Origin: RH-chloro-G1 sp003670575
Lineage (GTDB): Bacteria > Chloroflexota > Dehalococcoidia > UBA2979
Direction: 5' to 3'
NCBI GenBank assembly: GCA_947499615.1
Contig: CANMOP010000017.1
Span: forward strand, 1-43,310
Length of the DNA stretch: 43,310 bases
Made by a program: the position numbers and the translations under genes. Below are positions 23,800 through 32,952 of the stretch, in pieces (within the stretch, counting starts at the first letter, position 1; each line of letters begins with the position of its first letter). The notes under the pieces are model-generated. The model was not told where the DNA came from, did not search any database, and saw nothing but the letters and a program-made list of their open reading frames with translations.

Positions 23800-24911
23800 G
23801 GCCGGAAGTGCGCCCGCCCCCATGGAACCACGTATGGAATTCGCAGGTTGCCGCGGATGCCACTGCCCGAATGGGCGCGCCAGTCGGCGTTCGCCCACAT
23901 CGATTGAATCCGTTCGCGCAGCCGGGCATTCCGATCGGGGGGATTCAGCCCCTGCCACCCGTCGAGACTCGCCGCCAACCCGACCGCGATCGTCTCAAAT
24001 GCTGACACTGAGAATCCGCCGAGGAACCTCTGCTTCACGGGGTCGTAACGGCGAAAGGCGTCGTCTCCGAGAGCCTCGGCAAGCAGCGCGAAAGTCCCGG
24101 CAAACCGCGCTTCGGCAGCCCTCTGATCAAACTTGTCATCCATCGCGAACGTGAGCATCCTTGCTGTCAGGAAGTCGCCCACATCCACGATCTGCTTGAG
24201 CTTTTCGTCCGTCGCGTCACAGGCAAAGAACCGGAGTGCTAGCTCAAGATCGTAGCGCTCCTCGTCCTGCCGCTCCGATGTGGCGATGCTGTCACGGAAC
24301 ACCGAAAGGCCAGCGAGGCGCTCAAACCAGATGTGAAAGTCCCGGTTTACCGTGATCAAGACACAGTTGCGTACTTCTTGAGGTGTGAGCTGGGTACCAC
24401 CGGTGTTCAACCGCTGGAACAGCTCGTACTTCGTGCCTGGATCGCTTTCCTTCTTGATGATGTTGATCGCCAGTTTCGAGCGCTTTATCGCCAGTCGCTG
24501 CGCGTTGGTCAGAGACTGGCCTTCATCGTCCTCGTTCTCCCAGTACTTGCCAGCCAACGCCGGCAAGTACGCCGTAGCCAACAGAGCGGGCGCAGTGCGC
24601 ACTTGGCCGCTCTCATCCCGCCACTCACCCATGAACTCGAAAAGCGTCGAGAGCCGCTGAAGCCCGTCAATTACGTCCCAAACACCATCTTCTCGCTGCG
24701 AGACAAAGATGGATGGAAGGGGGATACCGAGAAGGATTGACTCGATCAGACGACTCTTCTGCTGGGCAGTCCAACGAAAGTAGCGCTGGAACTCCGGATG
24801 GATATCCAACTCGCCGCTCTTGTACATGCTGACGATCTCGCCAATCGACATCGCGTAGGCATCGGTGTGTATCTCCTTGGCCTTCGCATCGATCTCTTCT
24901 TGGAGTCCCAT
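23796..24911 (-). CDS. DUF262 (ParB/GmrS-like) domain protein
   Basis: This 371-residue protein has the N-terminal DUF262 fold of the ParB/Srx superfamily: IHPEFQRYFRWTAQQKSRLIESILLGIPLPSIFV (from about residue 37), then VIDGLQRLSTL with D82, Q85 and R86, and FQRLNTGGTQLTPQEVRN (165-182). The same fold is the NTP-using half of GmrSD type IV restriction enzymes. The C-terminal DUF1524 nuclease domain of GmrSD is absent; the HEPN gene that overlaps the 3' end may take its place. GGGGGTGACGG lies directly before the ATG. Divergent from nadA by 149 bp. Confidence 0.85.
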   Translation of the reverse strand: MGLQEEIDAKAKEIHTDAYAMSIGEIVSMYKSGELDIHPEFQRYFRWTAQQKSRLIESILLGIPLPSIFVSQREDGVWDVIDGLQRLSTLFEFMGEWRDESGQVRTAPALLATAYLPALAGKYWENEDDEGQSLTNAQRLAIKRSKLAINIIKKESDPGTKYELFQRLNTGGTQLTPQEVRNCVLITVNRDFHIWFERLAGLSVFRDSIATSERQDEERYDLELALRFFACDATDEKLKQIVDVGDFLTARMLTFAMDDKFDQRAAEARFAGTFALLAEALGDDAFRRYDPVKQRFLGGFSVSAFETIAVGLAASLDGWQGLNPPDRNARLRERIQSMWANADWRAHSGSGIRGNLRIPYVVPWGRAHFRP

Positions 24912-24963
24912 CCGTCACCCCCAATCACACTCCGAATGCAGCACATCCATTCGCCCCCCCGCA

Positions 24964-24993
24964 TTGACGTGCGCGTGACCCTTCGCGTATCCT
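24964..24993 (+). promoter_or_regulatory. Promoter of nadA
   Basis: TTGACG and TATCCT are separated by 18 bases, predicting a transcription start near 25000, about 60 bp before the nadA ATG. It lies in the divergent region shared with the DUF262 gene. Confidence 0.5.
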
Positions 24994-25008
24994 CTACGCA
25001 GGCTACTT

Positions 25009-25025
25009 TGCGTACGTAGTACGCA
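25009..25025. promoter_or_regulatory. 17-bp perfect palindrome, candidate NrtR operator
   Basis: TGCGTAC-GTA-GTACGCA is a perfect inverted repeat with 7-base arms and a 3-base centre, placed at about +9 to +25 of the predicted nadA transcript. Position and symmetry suit a repressor roadblock, and the nearby nrtR encodes the likely binder. I found no second copy ahead of nrtR or nadC. Confidence 0.55.
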
Positions 25026-25060
25026 TGCTGGCACAGCGTCCACCCGCGAGGATTGCGACC

Positions 25061-26272
25061 ATGGCTGACCTGCTCACCCTCACACCACCCATGCCCGGCG
25101 CGGCGCAGTTGCAGTGCGAGACCGACACCGGCATCGCCACGATCCCGCTCGCCGACGAGGTGTCGTTCGGCTCCTGGCAGCGCGGCATCCCCGAGGCGTA
25201 CTGGAGCCTGGACGCGGAGGAGCTGACGGCGCGCATCGGTGCGGCACGGAAGACCCTCGGCACGCGCGCGGTGATCCTCGGCCACCACTACCAGCGTGAG
25301 GACATCATCGAGTTCGCGGACGAGCGCGGCGACTCCTTCGCGCTGGCGCAGTACGCGGCGGAGCGGCCGGAGGCGGAGTACATCGTCTTCTGCGGCGTGC
25401 ACTTCATGGCGGAGGCGGCGGACATCCTCTGCGCCCCCCACCAGCAGGTGATCCTCCCCAACCTGGAGGCCGGCTGCTCCATGTCAGACATGGCCTCGGT
25501 GCCGGACGTGCTTCAGGCTTGGCGCGAGCTGGGCGAGCACTTCGGGACGACCGACGACATCATCCCGGTGACGTACATGAACTCGGCGGCCGCGCTGAAG
25601 GCGTTCTGCGGCGAGCATGGCGGCGTGGTCTGCACCTCCTCGAACGCCGGGAAGGTGCTCGACTGGGCGTTCGAGCGCGGCAAGCGCGTCTTCTTCTTCC
25701 CGGACCAGCACCTCGGCCGCAACACCGGCCACGCGATGGGCATCGGGCTCGATGAGATGGTGCTGTGGGACTGGCGACGGCCCGCGGGCAGCCTCGGCGG
25801 GGCGAAGCCCGAGGCGCTCGACCGCTCGCGCATCATCCTCTGGCAGGGTCACTGCAGCGTGCACCAGCGCTTCTCCGTGACGCAGATCGAGGCGGCACGC
25901 CAGCGCTACCCCGGCGCGAAGATCGTCGTGCACCCGGAGTGCCGCCACGACGTGGTGCAGGCGGCCGACGCCAACGGCTCCACCGCGTACATCGCGAAGT
26001 ACGTCGCCGAGGCCCCGGCCGGCGCGATCATCGGCATCGGCACCGAGATCAACCTCGTGTCGAGGCTGGCGAAGGAACACCCCGACAAGACGGTGTTCTG
26101 CCTGGACCCGGTGGTCTGCCCGTGCAGCACGATGTACCGCGTACACCCCGCGTACCTGGCGTGGGTGCTGGAGTCGCTGGTGCGCGGCGAGGTGGTGAAC
26201 CGCATCGAGGTGCCAGCAGAAACCAAGCGCCACGCGCGCGTCGCCCTCGAGCGCATGCTCGCGCTGAAGTAG
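25061..26272 (+). CDS. nadA: Quinolinate synthase NadA
   Basis: This 403-residue 4Fe-4S enzyme condenses iminoaspartate with dihydroxyacetone phosphate to give quinolinate. Conserved blocks are VILGHHYQREDIIEFAD, VFCGVHFMAEAADIL, NLEAGCSMSDM, VTYMNSAA, FFPDQHLGRNTG, WQGHCSVHQRF, HPECRHDVV, GIGTEINLV and CPCSTMYR; the GCSM, CRH and CPC cysteines are the cluster ligand candidates. ATG at 25061 has GAGGA eight bases upstream; an ATG at 25025 overlaps the palindrome and lacks a ribosome binding site. nadB follows 39 bp downstream. Confidence 0.95.
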   Translation: MADLLTLTPPMPGAAQLQCETDTGIATIPLADEVSFGSWQRGIPEAYWSLDAEELTARIGAARKTLGTRAVILGHHYQREDIIEFADERGDSFALAQYAAERPEAEYIVFCGVHFMAEAADILCAPHQQVILPNLEAGCSMSDMASVPDVLQAWRELGEHFGTTDDIIPVTYMNSAAALKAFCGEHGGVVCTSSNAGKVLDWAFERGKRVFFFPDQHLGRNTGHAMGIGLDEMVLWDWRRPAGSLGGAKPEALDRSRIILWQGHCSVHQRFSVTQIEAARQRYPGAKIVVHPECRHDVVQAADANGSTAYIAKYVAEAPAGAIIGIGTEINLVSRLAKEHPDKTVFCLDPVVCPCSTMYRVHPAYLAWVLESLVRGEVVNRIEVPAETKRHARVALERMLALK

Positions 26273-26311
26273 CGCGCGCCACATGACGCATCACTCGCCC
26301 GCCACGCCTCG

Positions 26312-27880
26312 ATGACCTCGCACCAGCCGCCGCAGGCGCGCTACGACGTCGTCGTCGTCGGCTCCGGGATCGCCGGGCTGTACGCGGCGCTGCAAGCACA
26401 CGAGCACGGCAGCTCCGTACTCGTCGTCACCAAGGGCAGCATCGACGAGGCGAATACCCGCTACGCGCAGGGCGGGATCGCCGCGGCCGTCGGCCCCGAG
26501 GATTCCGCCGAGTCGCACTGGCAGGACACGATGGACGCCGGCGCGGGCCTCGTCGATGAGGAGGCGGCGCACGTGCTCACCTCGGAGGCGGCGGACCGCA
26601 TCGCGGACCTCGTGCGCTACGGGGTGCGATTCGACGCCTCCGACGGCGAGGTGTCGCTGGGCCGCGAGGCTGCGCACTCACACTCGCGCATCCTGCACGC
26701 CGGCGGCGACGCCACAGGCTTGGAGATCGAGCTCTCGCTCGCCGGCCTCGCGCAACGCGAGGGCGTCACGGTAATCGAACACGCGCTCGCCGACGGCCTG
26801 CTGCGCGACAGCGCCGGCCGGGTGAGCGGCATCGATGTATTCGACTGGCGAGGCAGCATCGGGCTGCGCTTCGAGGCGGGCGCTGTGGTGCTCGCCACTG
26901 GCGGCGCAGGCCAACTGTATCGCTACACAACGAACCCGCCGGTCGCGACGGGCGACGGCATCGCGCTCGCCTACCGCTCCGGCGCGGAGGTGATGGACCT
27001 GGAGTTCACGCAGTTCCACCCGACCGCGCTACGACTGCCGGGGGTACCGGTGTTCCTGATCTCGGAGGCCGTGCGCGGCGAGGGCGCGCTGCTCTACAAC
27101 ACCCGCGGCGAGCGCTTCATGCCGAAGTACCACCCGCTCGCCGAGCTCGCGCCGCGCGATGTGGTCGCGCGCGCCGCGACCCGCGAGATGGCGGAGACCG
27201 GCAGCGACCACGTGCTGCTGGACATCACCACGCGCGACGAGGACTGGCTGGCCGCGCGCTTCCCACAGATCTACCGCACCTGCCTCGACGTCGGGCTGAA
27301 CCTCGCGCACGACCGCATCCCGGTCTCGCCCGCCTCGCATTACACGATGGGCGGGGTGCGCACCAACATCTGGGGCGAGACGACGCTGCCCGGGCTGTAC
27401 GCGGTGGGCGAGGTCGCCTGCACGTCCGTCCACGGCGCGAATCGCCTCGCCAGCAACTCGCTGCTGGAGACCGTGATCTTCGCGAAGCGTGCGGTGCAGC
27501 GCATCCTCGAGGACGCGTCGGGCGGCATCGCGCCGACGCCCGACGCGCGGTCGCTCCCCGCCACACACGACGGCGTGCCGGTGCCCGGCGCCGACGAGGT
27601 ACGCGCGCTGATGTGGGACAACGTCGGCATCGAGCGCGATGGCGCGCGCCTGCGCGAGGCCGTCGACCGCCTCGCACACTGGCAAGCGGCGTTCGAGGCG
27701 GCGACGCGCGGTGGCCTCGTCAGTCGCGCGCAGCACGAGTTGCGATCGCTGCTCACGTGCGGGCGGCTGGCCGCCGATGCAGCGCTCGCACGCGAGGAGT
27801 CACGAGGCGCGCACTACCGCCTCGACTTCCCGGAGCCGCGCGAGGAGTGGCGTCGGCACCTCGTGTATCGCGCGTGGTGA
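26312..27880 (+). CDS. nadB: L-aspartate oxidase NadB
   Basis: This 522-residue FAD enzyme oxidises L-aspartate to iminoaspartate, feeding NadA. The FAD-binding GSGIAGLYAALQAHEHG is at the N-terminus. GGIAAAVGPEDS, HSHSRILHAGGDATG, TGGAGQLYRYTTNP, EFTQFHPTAL and HYTMGGVRTNIWGETTLPGLYAVGEVACT are family blocks. The C-terminal helical domain (DNVGIERDGARLREAV) matches the succinate dehydrogenase/NadB family. GEVACTSVHGANRLASNSLLE closes the FAD site. It is downstream of nadA with the same orientation. SdhA is excluded by the NadB-type blocks and by context. Confidence 0.96.
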   Translation: MTSHQPPQARYDVVVVGSGIAGLYAALQAHEHGSSVLVVTKGSIDEANTRYAQGGIAAAVGPEDSAESHWQDTMDAGAGLVDEEAAHVLTSEAADRIADLVRYGVRFDASDGEVSLGREAAHSHSRILHAGGDATGLEIELSLAGLAQREGVTVIEHALADGLLRDSAGRVSGIDVFDWRGSIGLRFEAGAVVLATGGAGQLYRYTTNPPVATGDGIALAYRSGAEVMDLEFTQFHPTALRLPGVPVFLISEAVRGEGALLYNTRGERFMPKYHPLAELAPRDVVARAATREMAETGSDHVLLDITTRDEDWLAARFPQIYRTCLDVGLNLAHDRIPVSPASHYTMGGVRTNIWGETTLPGLYAVGEVACTSVHGANRLASNSLLETVIFAKRAVQRILEDASGGIAPTPDARSLPATHDGVPVPGADEVRALMWDNVGIERDGARLREAVDRLAHWQAAFEAATRGGLVSRAQHELRSLLTCGRLAADAALAREESRGAHYRLDFPEPREEWRRHLVYRAW

Positions 27881-27891
27881 CCCGCCGTCGG

Positions 27892-28497
27892 CTACCCGTT
27901 CGGTGCGCGATGCAGTCCTGCGTACAGCGCATCCAACGACGCGCCGCCGAACTCCGGATACCGCCGCGCCATCGCCCGCGCGACAGCCACCGAGACGACC
28001 GCGTCGTTCGTCGCATCGTGCAGGCGCAGCGCCTCGCACTCGTAGTGGCGAGCCACGTCCACGAGCTTGCGCGAGCCGAGCCGCGAGGGGTCGAGCCTGC
28101 GGTCGTGCGCGAGCGGGTCGATGACGATGAGCTCGGGCAGGCTCCGGTTCAGTCGCTCCGCGCGCACACGCATGAAGCCAAGGTCGAACGGCGCGTTGTA
28201 CACCACCAACGGAATCCGGGCAGCGGCAATCGCTTCCAGGCGCTCCAAGATCCCGAGTGCGGCATCGGCGGCAGAGATGCCCTCGCGCTCTGCTCGCTCG
28301 TTGGATATGCCGTGAACGGCGAACGCTCCCGCCGCGATCGGTCGCCCGGGATCCACGAGCGTGCTCCAGGAGTCGGGCAGCAGCCTGCCATCACTGTCGA
28401 CATGCACAAGCGCGATCTGGACGATCTCATCCGTGTTCGGGCTGAACCCGGTCGTCTCCAAGTCGAACGCGGCGATCACACCATCGGCCCAACTCAC
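27892..28497 (-). CDS. DnaQ-like DEDDh 3'-5' exonuclease
   Basis: This 201-residue protein has all exonuclease motifs: FDLETTG (Exo I, Asp and Glu), YNAPFDLGFM (Exo II Asp) and HDATNDAVV (Exo III His and Asp). FAVHGISNE is a common block of DnaQ relatives. It may proofread, process DNA ends or degrade short RNA; which one cannot be told. GTG at 28497 has GAGGA eight bases upstream; the longer open frame to 28593 is not supported. It lies between nadB and nadC on the opposite strand. Confidence 0.88.
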   Translation of the reverse strand: MSWADGVIAAFDLETTGFSPNTDEIVQIALVHVDSDGRLLPDSWSTLVDPGRPIAAGAFAVHGISNERAEREGISAADAALGILERLEAIAAARIPLVVYNAPFDLGFMRVRAERLNRSLPELIVIDPLAHDRRLDPSRLGSRKLVDVARHYECEALRLHDATNDAVVSVAVARAMARRYPEFGGASLDALYAGLHRAPNG

Positions 28498-28629
28498 GCG
28501 TGGGTTCCTCTCATACGGGCAGCGACCAAACGCAGTATGACCGAGAAGTGAGAGACTGGGCGTTGCCTCGCGGATGGGGTCCGCGCGCAACACGGCTTTT
28601 CATATTCACACCGCCACCAGGAGGCTCCC

Positions 28630-29505
<876 letters not shown>

Positions 29506-29543
29506 CCGCTACTGCGCGACAGCGCTCGGGCGGGGGAGATGTG

Positions 29544-30095
29544 ATGCAGCAGGTAATCATCGTCACGGGACCGGCGGGAGCCGGGAAGTCGAGCGTCGCC
29601 GCCGCGCTGTGCGAGCGGTTCGACCGCATGGTGCACATCGAGGTGGATACGCTGCGCCACATGGTGCGCGCCGGCTACCGCCACCCCTGGATCGAGGGCG
29701 ACGCGCAGGCCACGGAACAGCGGCTGCTCGCCACCCGCAACGCTGCGGCGATCGCCCGCGAGTGTGTCGCGCTGCGCTACGCCGTCGTCATCGATGATGT
29801 CGCGCAGTCCTCGGTCGCCGCGCAGTACCGCGAAGCGCTCGCCGGCATCGATGCGCACGTGCACTTCGTGACGCTGCTGCCAAGCCTCGAGGTATCACTC
29901 GCCCGCGATACCGACCGCAGCGCGAGCATCCCTGATCGCGTGCGCGCCCTCCACGCCGAGTTCAGCGCGGAGGCTGCCGCGGGCGAACTGCCGGGCATCG
30001 TGCTGGACACCTCGAACGACCCGGATGCGGCGCTGACCGCCGACCGCGTGCAAGACGCAGTCGGGCAGGGCGTGGCGCTGTTCATGGAGCCGTAG
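29544..30095 (+). CDS. P-loop AAA/kinase-like protein
   Basis: This 183-residue protein has a Walker A motif (VTGPAGAGKSS, residues about 6-16), and IEVDTLRHM is a plausible acceptor-binding strand. VVIDDVAQSS is a Walker-B-like strand. The length and layout suit a small nucleoside or sugar kinase-like fold, often labelled AAA family ATPase. The substrate is unknown. ATG at 29544 has GGGGGAGA three bases upstream; a GTG just before it is also possible. It follows nadC by 38 bp on the same strand, so it may be read with it. Confidence 0.7.
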   Translation: MQQVIIVTGPAGAGKSSVAAALCERFDRMVHIEVDTLRHMVRAGYRHPWIEGDAQATEQRLLATRNAAAIARECVALRYAVVIDDVAQSSVAAQYREALAGIDAHVHFVTLLPSLEVSLARDTDRSASIPDRVRALHAEFSAEAAAGELPGIVLDTSNDPDAALTADRVQDAVGQGVALFMEP

Positions 30096-30098
30096 GAG

Positions 30099-30197
30099 CC
30101 CTCACACCCGGCCCCTCTCCCCTCACGGGGCGAAGGGGGGCAAGAATCGCGCTCTGCCCCCTCCCCCTTCACGGGGGAGGGTTGGGGTGGGGGTTTC
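30099..30197. repeat. GC-rich interspersed repeat, copy A
   Basis: It begins CCCTCACACCCGGCCCCTCTCC and ends ACGGGGGAGGGTTGGGGTGG plus GGGTTT; its two ends match copy B at 40671-40722. Between the two halves, about 45 extra bases include their own stem (GGGGGCA/TGCCCCC). It starts three bases after the stop of a plus gene and precedes the stop of a minus gene, like copy B. It may act as a bidirectional terminator or be a REP-like mobile repeat. Confidence 0.7.
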
Positions 30198-30232
30198 GGG
30201 ACCGACGTACGGGGAACGAAACGACGCACGCC

Positions 30233-30691
30233 CTACCCACTCGCGCTGTCGAGGATGATCGTCACCGGGCCGTCGTTCTCACACTCCACCCGCATGTGCG
30301 CGCCAAAGCGACCCGTCGCAACCTCGACCCCTCGTTCGCGGAGCGCAGAGGCGACGGCCGCGAACAGCGGCGCGGCGAGATCCGGCGCAGCAGCCTCGAA
30401 GAACGAGGGGCGTCGCCCCTTCCGCGTGTCGGCGAGCAGCGTGAACTGGGAGATGAGCAGCACCGCGCCACCGGCCTCGATCACCGAGCGCTCCATGCTG
30501 CGTGCTGCCTCGGCGTTGTCGCTGGGGAACAGCCGCAACTCCGCGATCTTGCAGGCGGCCCACTCAACCTCGGCAGTGGTATCGCCACTCGCAACACCGA
30601 GGTAGACCAGCAGTCCGTGCTCAATAGCGCCGACGAGGTCGCCCGCCACGCTGACGCGCGCGTGGGTCACGCGCTGGAGAACGGCACGCAC
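30233..30691 (-). CDS. dtd: D-aminoacyl-tRNA deacylase
   Basis: This 152-residue dimeric enzyme removes D-amino acids from mischarged tRNA. Signature blocks are MRAVLQRVTHARVSV, LLVYLGVASGD, the catalytic SQFTLLADTRKGRRPSF, and NDGPVTIILDS with the Gly-Pro pair that recognises the D-amino acid. The NDGPVT ending is canonical. The start is GTG, 15 bases after the stop of the FmdB-like gene, so the two form one transcript. Confidence 0.94.
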   Translation of the reverse strand: MRAVLQRVTHARVSVAGDLVGAIEHGLLVYLGVASGDTTAEVEWAACKIAELRLFPSDNAEAARSMERSVIEAGGAVLLISQFTLLADTRKGRRPSFFEAAAPDLAAPLFAAVASALRERGVEVATGRFGAHMRVECENDGPVTIILDSASG

Positions 30692-30706
30692 GGGATGGGG
30701 CCGAGG

Positions 30707-31063
30707 CTAGTCGTCGGCGGAGGAGGACTTGGTTGCCTTCGGCTTTGCCGCTGGCTTCTTGGCGGCTGGCTGCTTCGCCGCCGGCTTCGCATCGGCGTCG
30801 CTGCTGTCACCGCTGGCACCATCGTCGGCACCACCATCGTCATCGGAACGTGAGCTGCTGCGGTCCTCGCCGACACCGCTGCGGAGGGTTCTCTTGGAAT
30901 CGGTGGCGTACCAGCCGGAGCCCTTGAACACGATGGAGGGGGCGCTCAGCAGGCGGTGGGCCGGCTTCTTGCAGCGCTCGCAGGGCTGATGGGCGGGGGA
31001 GCCGAAGGGCTCCTGCTTCTCATAGCGGTGTCCACCCTCGCACTGATAATCGTAGAGCGGCAC
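30707..31063 (-). CDS. FmdB-type zinc-ribbon protein with Lys/Ala/Pro tail
   Basis: This 118-residue protein has an FmdB-type zinc ribbon at the N-terminus: PLYDYQCEGGHRYEK, CERCKKPAHRLLSAPS and IVFKGSGWYATD. The second zinc knuckle (CxxC) is intact. The first, normally CxxC, reads CEGGH, so His may replace Cys. Residues about 65-118 are low-complexity (acidic Ser/Asp repeats, then Lys/Ala/Pro repeats), probably disordered. The role of this family is unknown. GTG at 31063 has GAGAGGA seven bases upstream; the longer frame to 31279 is not supported. Next to dtd. Confidence 0.8.
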   Translation of the reverse strand: MPLYDYQCEGGHRYEKQEPFGSPAHQPCERCKKPAHRLLSAPSIVFKGSGWYATDSKRTLRSGVGEDRSSSRSDDDGGADDGASGDSSDADAKPAAKQPAAKKPAAKPKATKSSSADD

Positions 31064-31408
31064 GGGAGGATCCTCTCCGGGGGAACCGGTCTGGCAGCAT
31101 GCGCCAGCGCCTACGTTCGCGTACCCCACGGTATTTGGCTGACGGGTAGGCCTGTAGTGTAGGGATGCCCTGCGCGGCAGGCAACGGGAGGCTGGCCTCA
31201 GCGGGCCGGACGAGGCTATACTACGGGACCCGAACGGGAACCCGGTTGGCCCCGCTTCGTGGGCTATTGCCCAACCCATCGATGAGCACTCATCATCGAT
31301 GAGATTCGATCAGACCGCCGAATACCCGCCGCGTGCGTGTGTCTGGCGCGGTGTCTCGCGTATCGGCTACATGGTGACAGCCCGCCTGATGCGGGCGAGG
31401 AGGACTTG
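31064..31408 (+). promoter_or_regulatory. rpsB leader region, no gene seen
   Basis: No gene is supported in these 345 bp. A good -10 hexamer TATACT lies at 31217-31222, with only a weak -35 (TGGCCT, 31193-31198). CATCGATGAG occurs twice as a direct repeat (31277-31286, 31294-31303). A perfect hairpin GCCCGC-CTGAT-GCGGGC (31380-31396) ends one base before the ribosome binding site, so it could hide or expose it. This would suit autoregulation by S2, but that is inference. Confidence 0.45.
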
Positions 31409-32149
31409 GTGGCAGCTGGCGTTTCAATGCGGCAAATGCTGGAAGCGGGCGTGCACTTTGGTCATCAGACCAGGCGCTGGAACCCGCACATGCGCCCGTT
31501 CATCTTCACAGAGCGCCACGGCATCCACATTCTGGATCTCGGCAAGACCGTGCCGTTGCTGGATCAGGCCCTCCAGCAGGTGCGCGCCGTCGCGTCCTCT
31601 GGCCAGCAGGTGCTGTTCGTAGGCACCAAGAAGCAGGCCCGTGAGACGCTGCGTCAGGAAGCAGATCGCTGCGGAATGCCGTACATCAACACTCGATGGC
31701 TGGGGGGCACGCTCTCCAACTGGGCCACGATCACGCGCCGCATCGCCTACTTCAAGGAACTTGAGGAGCGCGCCAACCTGGGCGAGGATCTCCGCATCAC
31801 CAAGAAGGAGCGCCTGCTCCTGCAGAAGGAGTACGAGCGCATGGAGCGCTCCTTCGGCGGGCTGCGCGGCATGCAGCGCCTCCCCGGCATGCTCTTCATC
31901 GTCGACCCGACGATTGAGACCATCGCCGTGCTGGAAGCCAACAACATGAACATCCCGATTGTCGCGATGTGCGACACCGACGCGAACCCGGACCTGATCA
32001 CGCACCCGATTCCCGCGAACGACGACGCCATCCGCTCGATCCACCTGATCGCCGGGCGCATCGCCGACGCGGTCATCGAGGGTCGTGCCTACGGTGAAGT
32101 CGAGCAGGAAGCCACGCGCGAGAGCATGAGCGCCGCGCTGGCTGAGTAG
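31409..32149 (+). CDS. rpsB: 30S ribosomal protein S2
   Basis: This 246-residue small-subunit protein has the S2 start MRQMLEAGVHFGHQTRRWNPHM. The blocks FIFTERHGIHILDLGKT, VLFVGTKKQA, TRWLGGTLSNW, PGMLFIVDP, NIPIVAMCDTDANPD and PANDDAIRSI all match. GTG at 31409 (VAAGVSMRQM) has GGAGG five bases upstream; the longer frame to 31337 runs through the leader hairpin. It opens the conserved rpsB-tsf-frr cluster, with tsf 148 bp downstream. Confidence 0.96.
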   Translation: MAAGVSMRQMLEAGVHFGHQTRRWNPHMRPFIFTERHGIHILDLGKTVPLLDQALQQVRAVASSGQQVLFVGTKKQARETLRQEADRCGMPYINTRWLGGTLSNWATITRRIAYFKELEERANLGEDLRITKKERLLLQKEYERMERSFGGLRGMQRLPGMLFIVDPTIETIAVLEANNMNIPIVAMCDTDANPDLITHPIPANDDAIRSIHLIAGRIADAVIEGRAYGEVEQEATRESMSAALAE

Positions 32150-32297
32150 GTCGTAGACCGCAACTTCGGAACAAGACGGGCGATGCGCCAGGCGTGACCA
32201 AAGGGGCCACTCCGAGCGCATCGATCGTTTAACAAGCAACCTCGGCGTCCGTCCGCAGCCAACCGGAGCGCGCCGCCAGAACTCGAGGAGCACTGCC

Positions 32298-32801
32298 GTG
32301 GTATCCGTTGACGACGTCAAGCGCCTGCGCGAGGCCACCGGTGCCGGGGTGATGGACGCCAAGCGCGCACTCGAAGAGGCCGGTGGCAACTTCGACCAGG
32401 CGCGCACGCTGCTGCGGGAGCGCGGCATGGCCGCCGCAGCAAAGCGCGCCGACCGTGAGACTGGTCAGGGCACCGTGGAGTCCTACCTCCACGGCGGCGG
32501 GCGCATTGGCGCGCTGGTGGAACTGAACTGCGAGACGGACTTCGTCGCACGTACGGACGCCTTCAAGGAACTCGCCCGGAACATTGCGATGCAGGTTGCC
32601 GCGATGAACCCGCTGGCGATCCGACCGGAGGACGTGCCTGCCGACTCAAACGGCACCCCCGAGCAGAACGCGCTGATGACCCAATCCTTCATCAAGGACA
32701 GCAGCAAGACCATCCAGCAACTGATCCAGGACGTGATCGCCACCACCGGCGAGAACGTACGGGTCGCGCGCATCGCACGGTTCGAGCTCGGACAGCAGTA
32801 G
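32298..32801 (+). CDS. tsf: Elongation factor Ts, short form
   Basis: This 167-residue factor exchanges GDP for GTP on EF-Tu. The N-terminal UBA-like part (VDDVKRLREATGAGVMDAKRALEEAGG) and the key block ELNCETDFVART (EF-Tu contact) are present. At 167 residues it is closer to the short Thermus-type form (about 196) than to the E. coli form (282), lacking one of the two C-terminal repeats. GTG at 32298 has GAGGAG seven bases upstream. pyrH, which usually follows, is absent; frr is next. Confidence 0.94.
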   Translation: MVSVDDVKRLREATGAGVMDAKRALEEAGGNFDQARTLLRERGMAAAAKRADRETGQGTVESYLHGGGRIGALVELNCETDFVARTDAFKELARNIAMQVAAMNPLAIRPEDVPADSNGTPEQNALMTQSFIKDSSKTIQQLIQDVIATTGENVRVARIARFELGQQ

Positions 32802-32952
32802 GCCCTCGGCGACACTGGCGCCCGCCCGGGAGCGGCACACGAATCGCGTGTCCTCGCATGGGTGGGCGCGGCTGCGGTATCGTTTATCCCCCGCCGCACC
32901 GCTGCCACGGACCACTTGCCGCCCAGCGGTGGGGCCCCAGCCGAGGATCACC

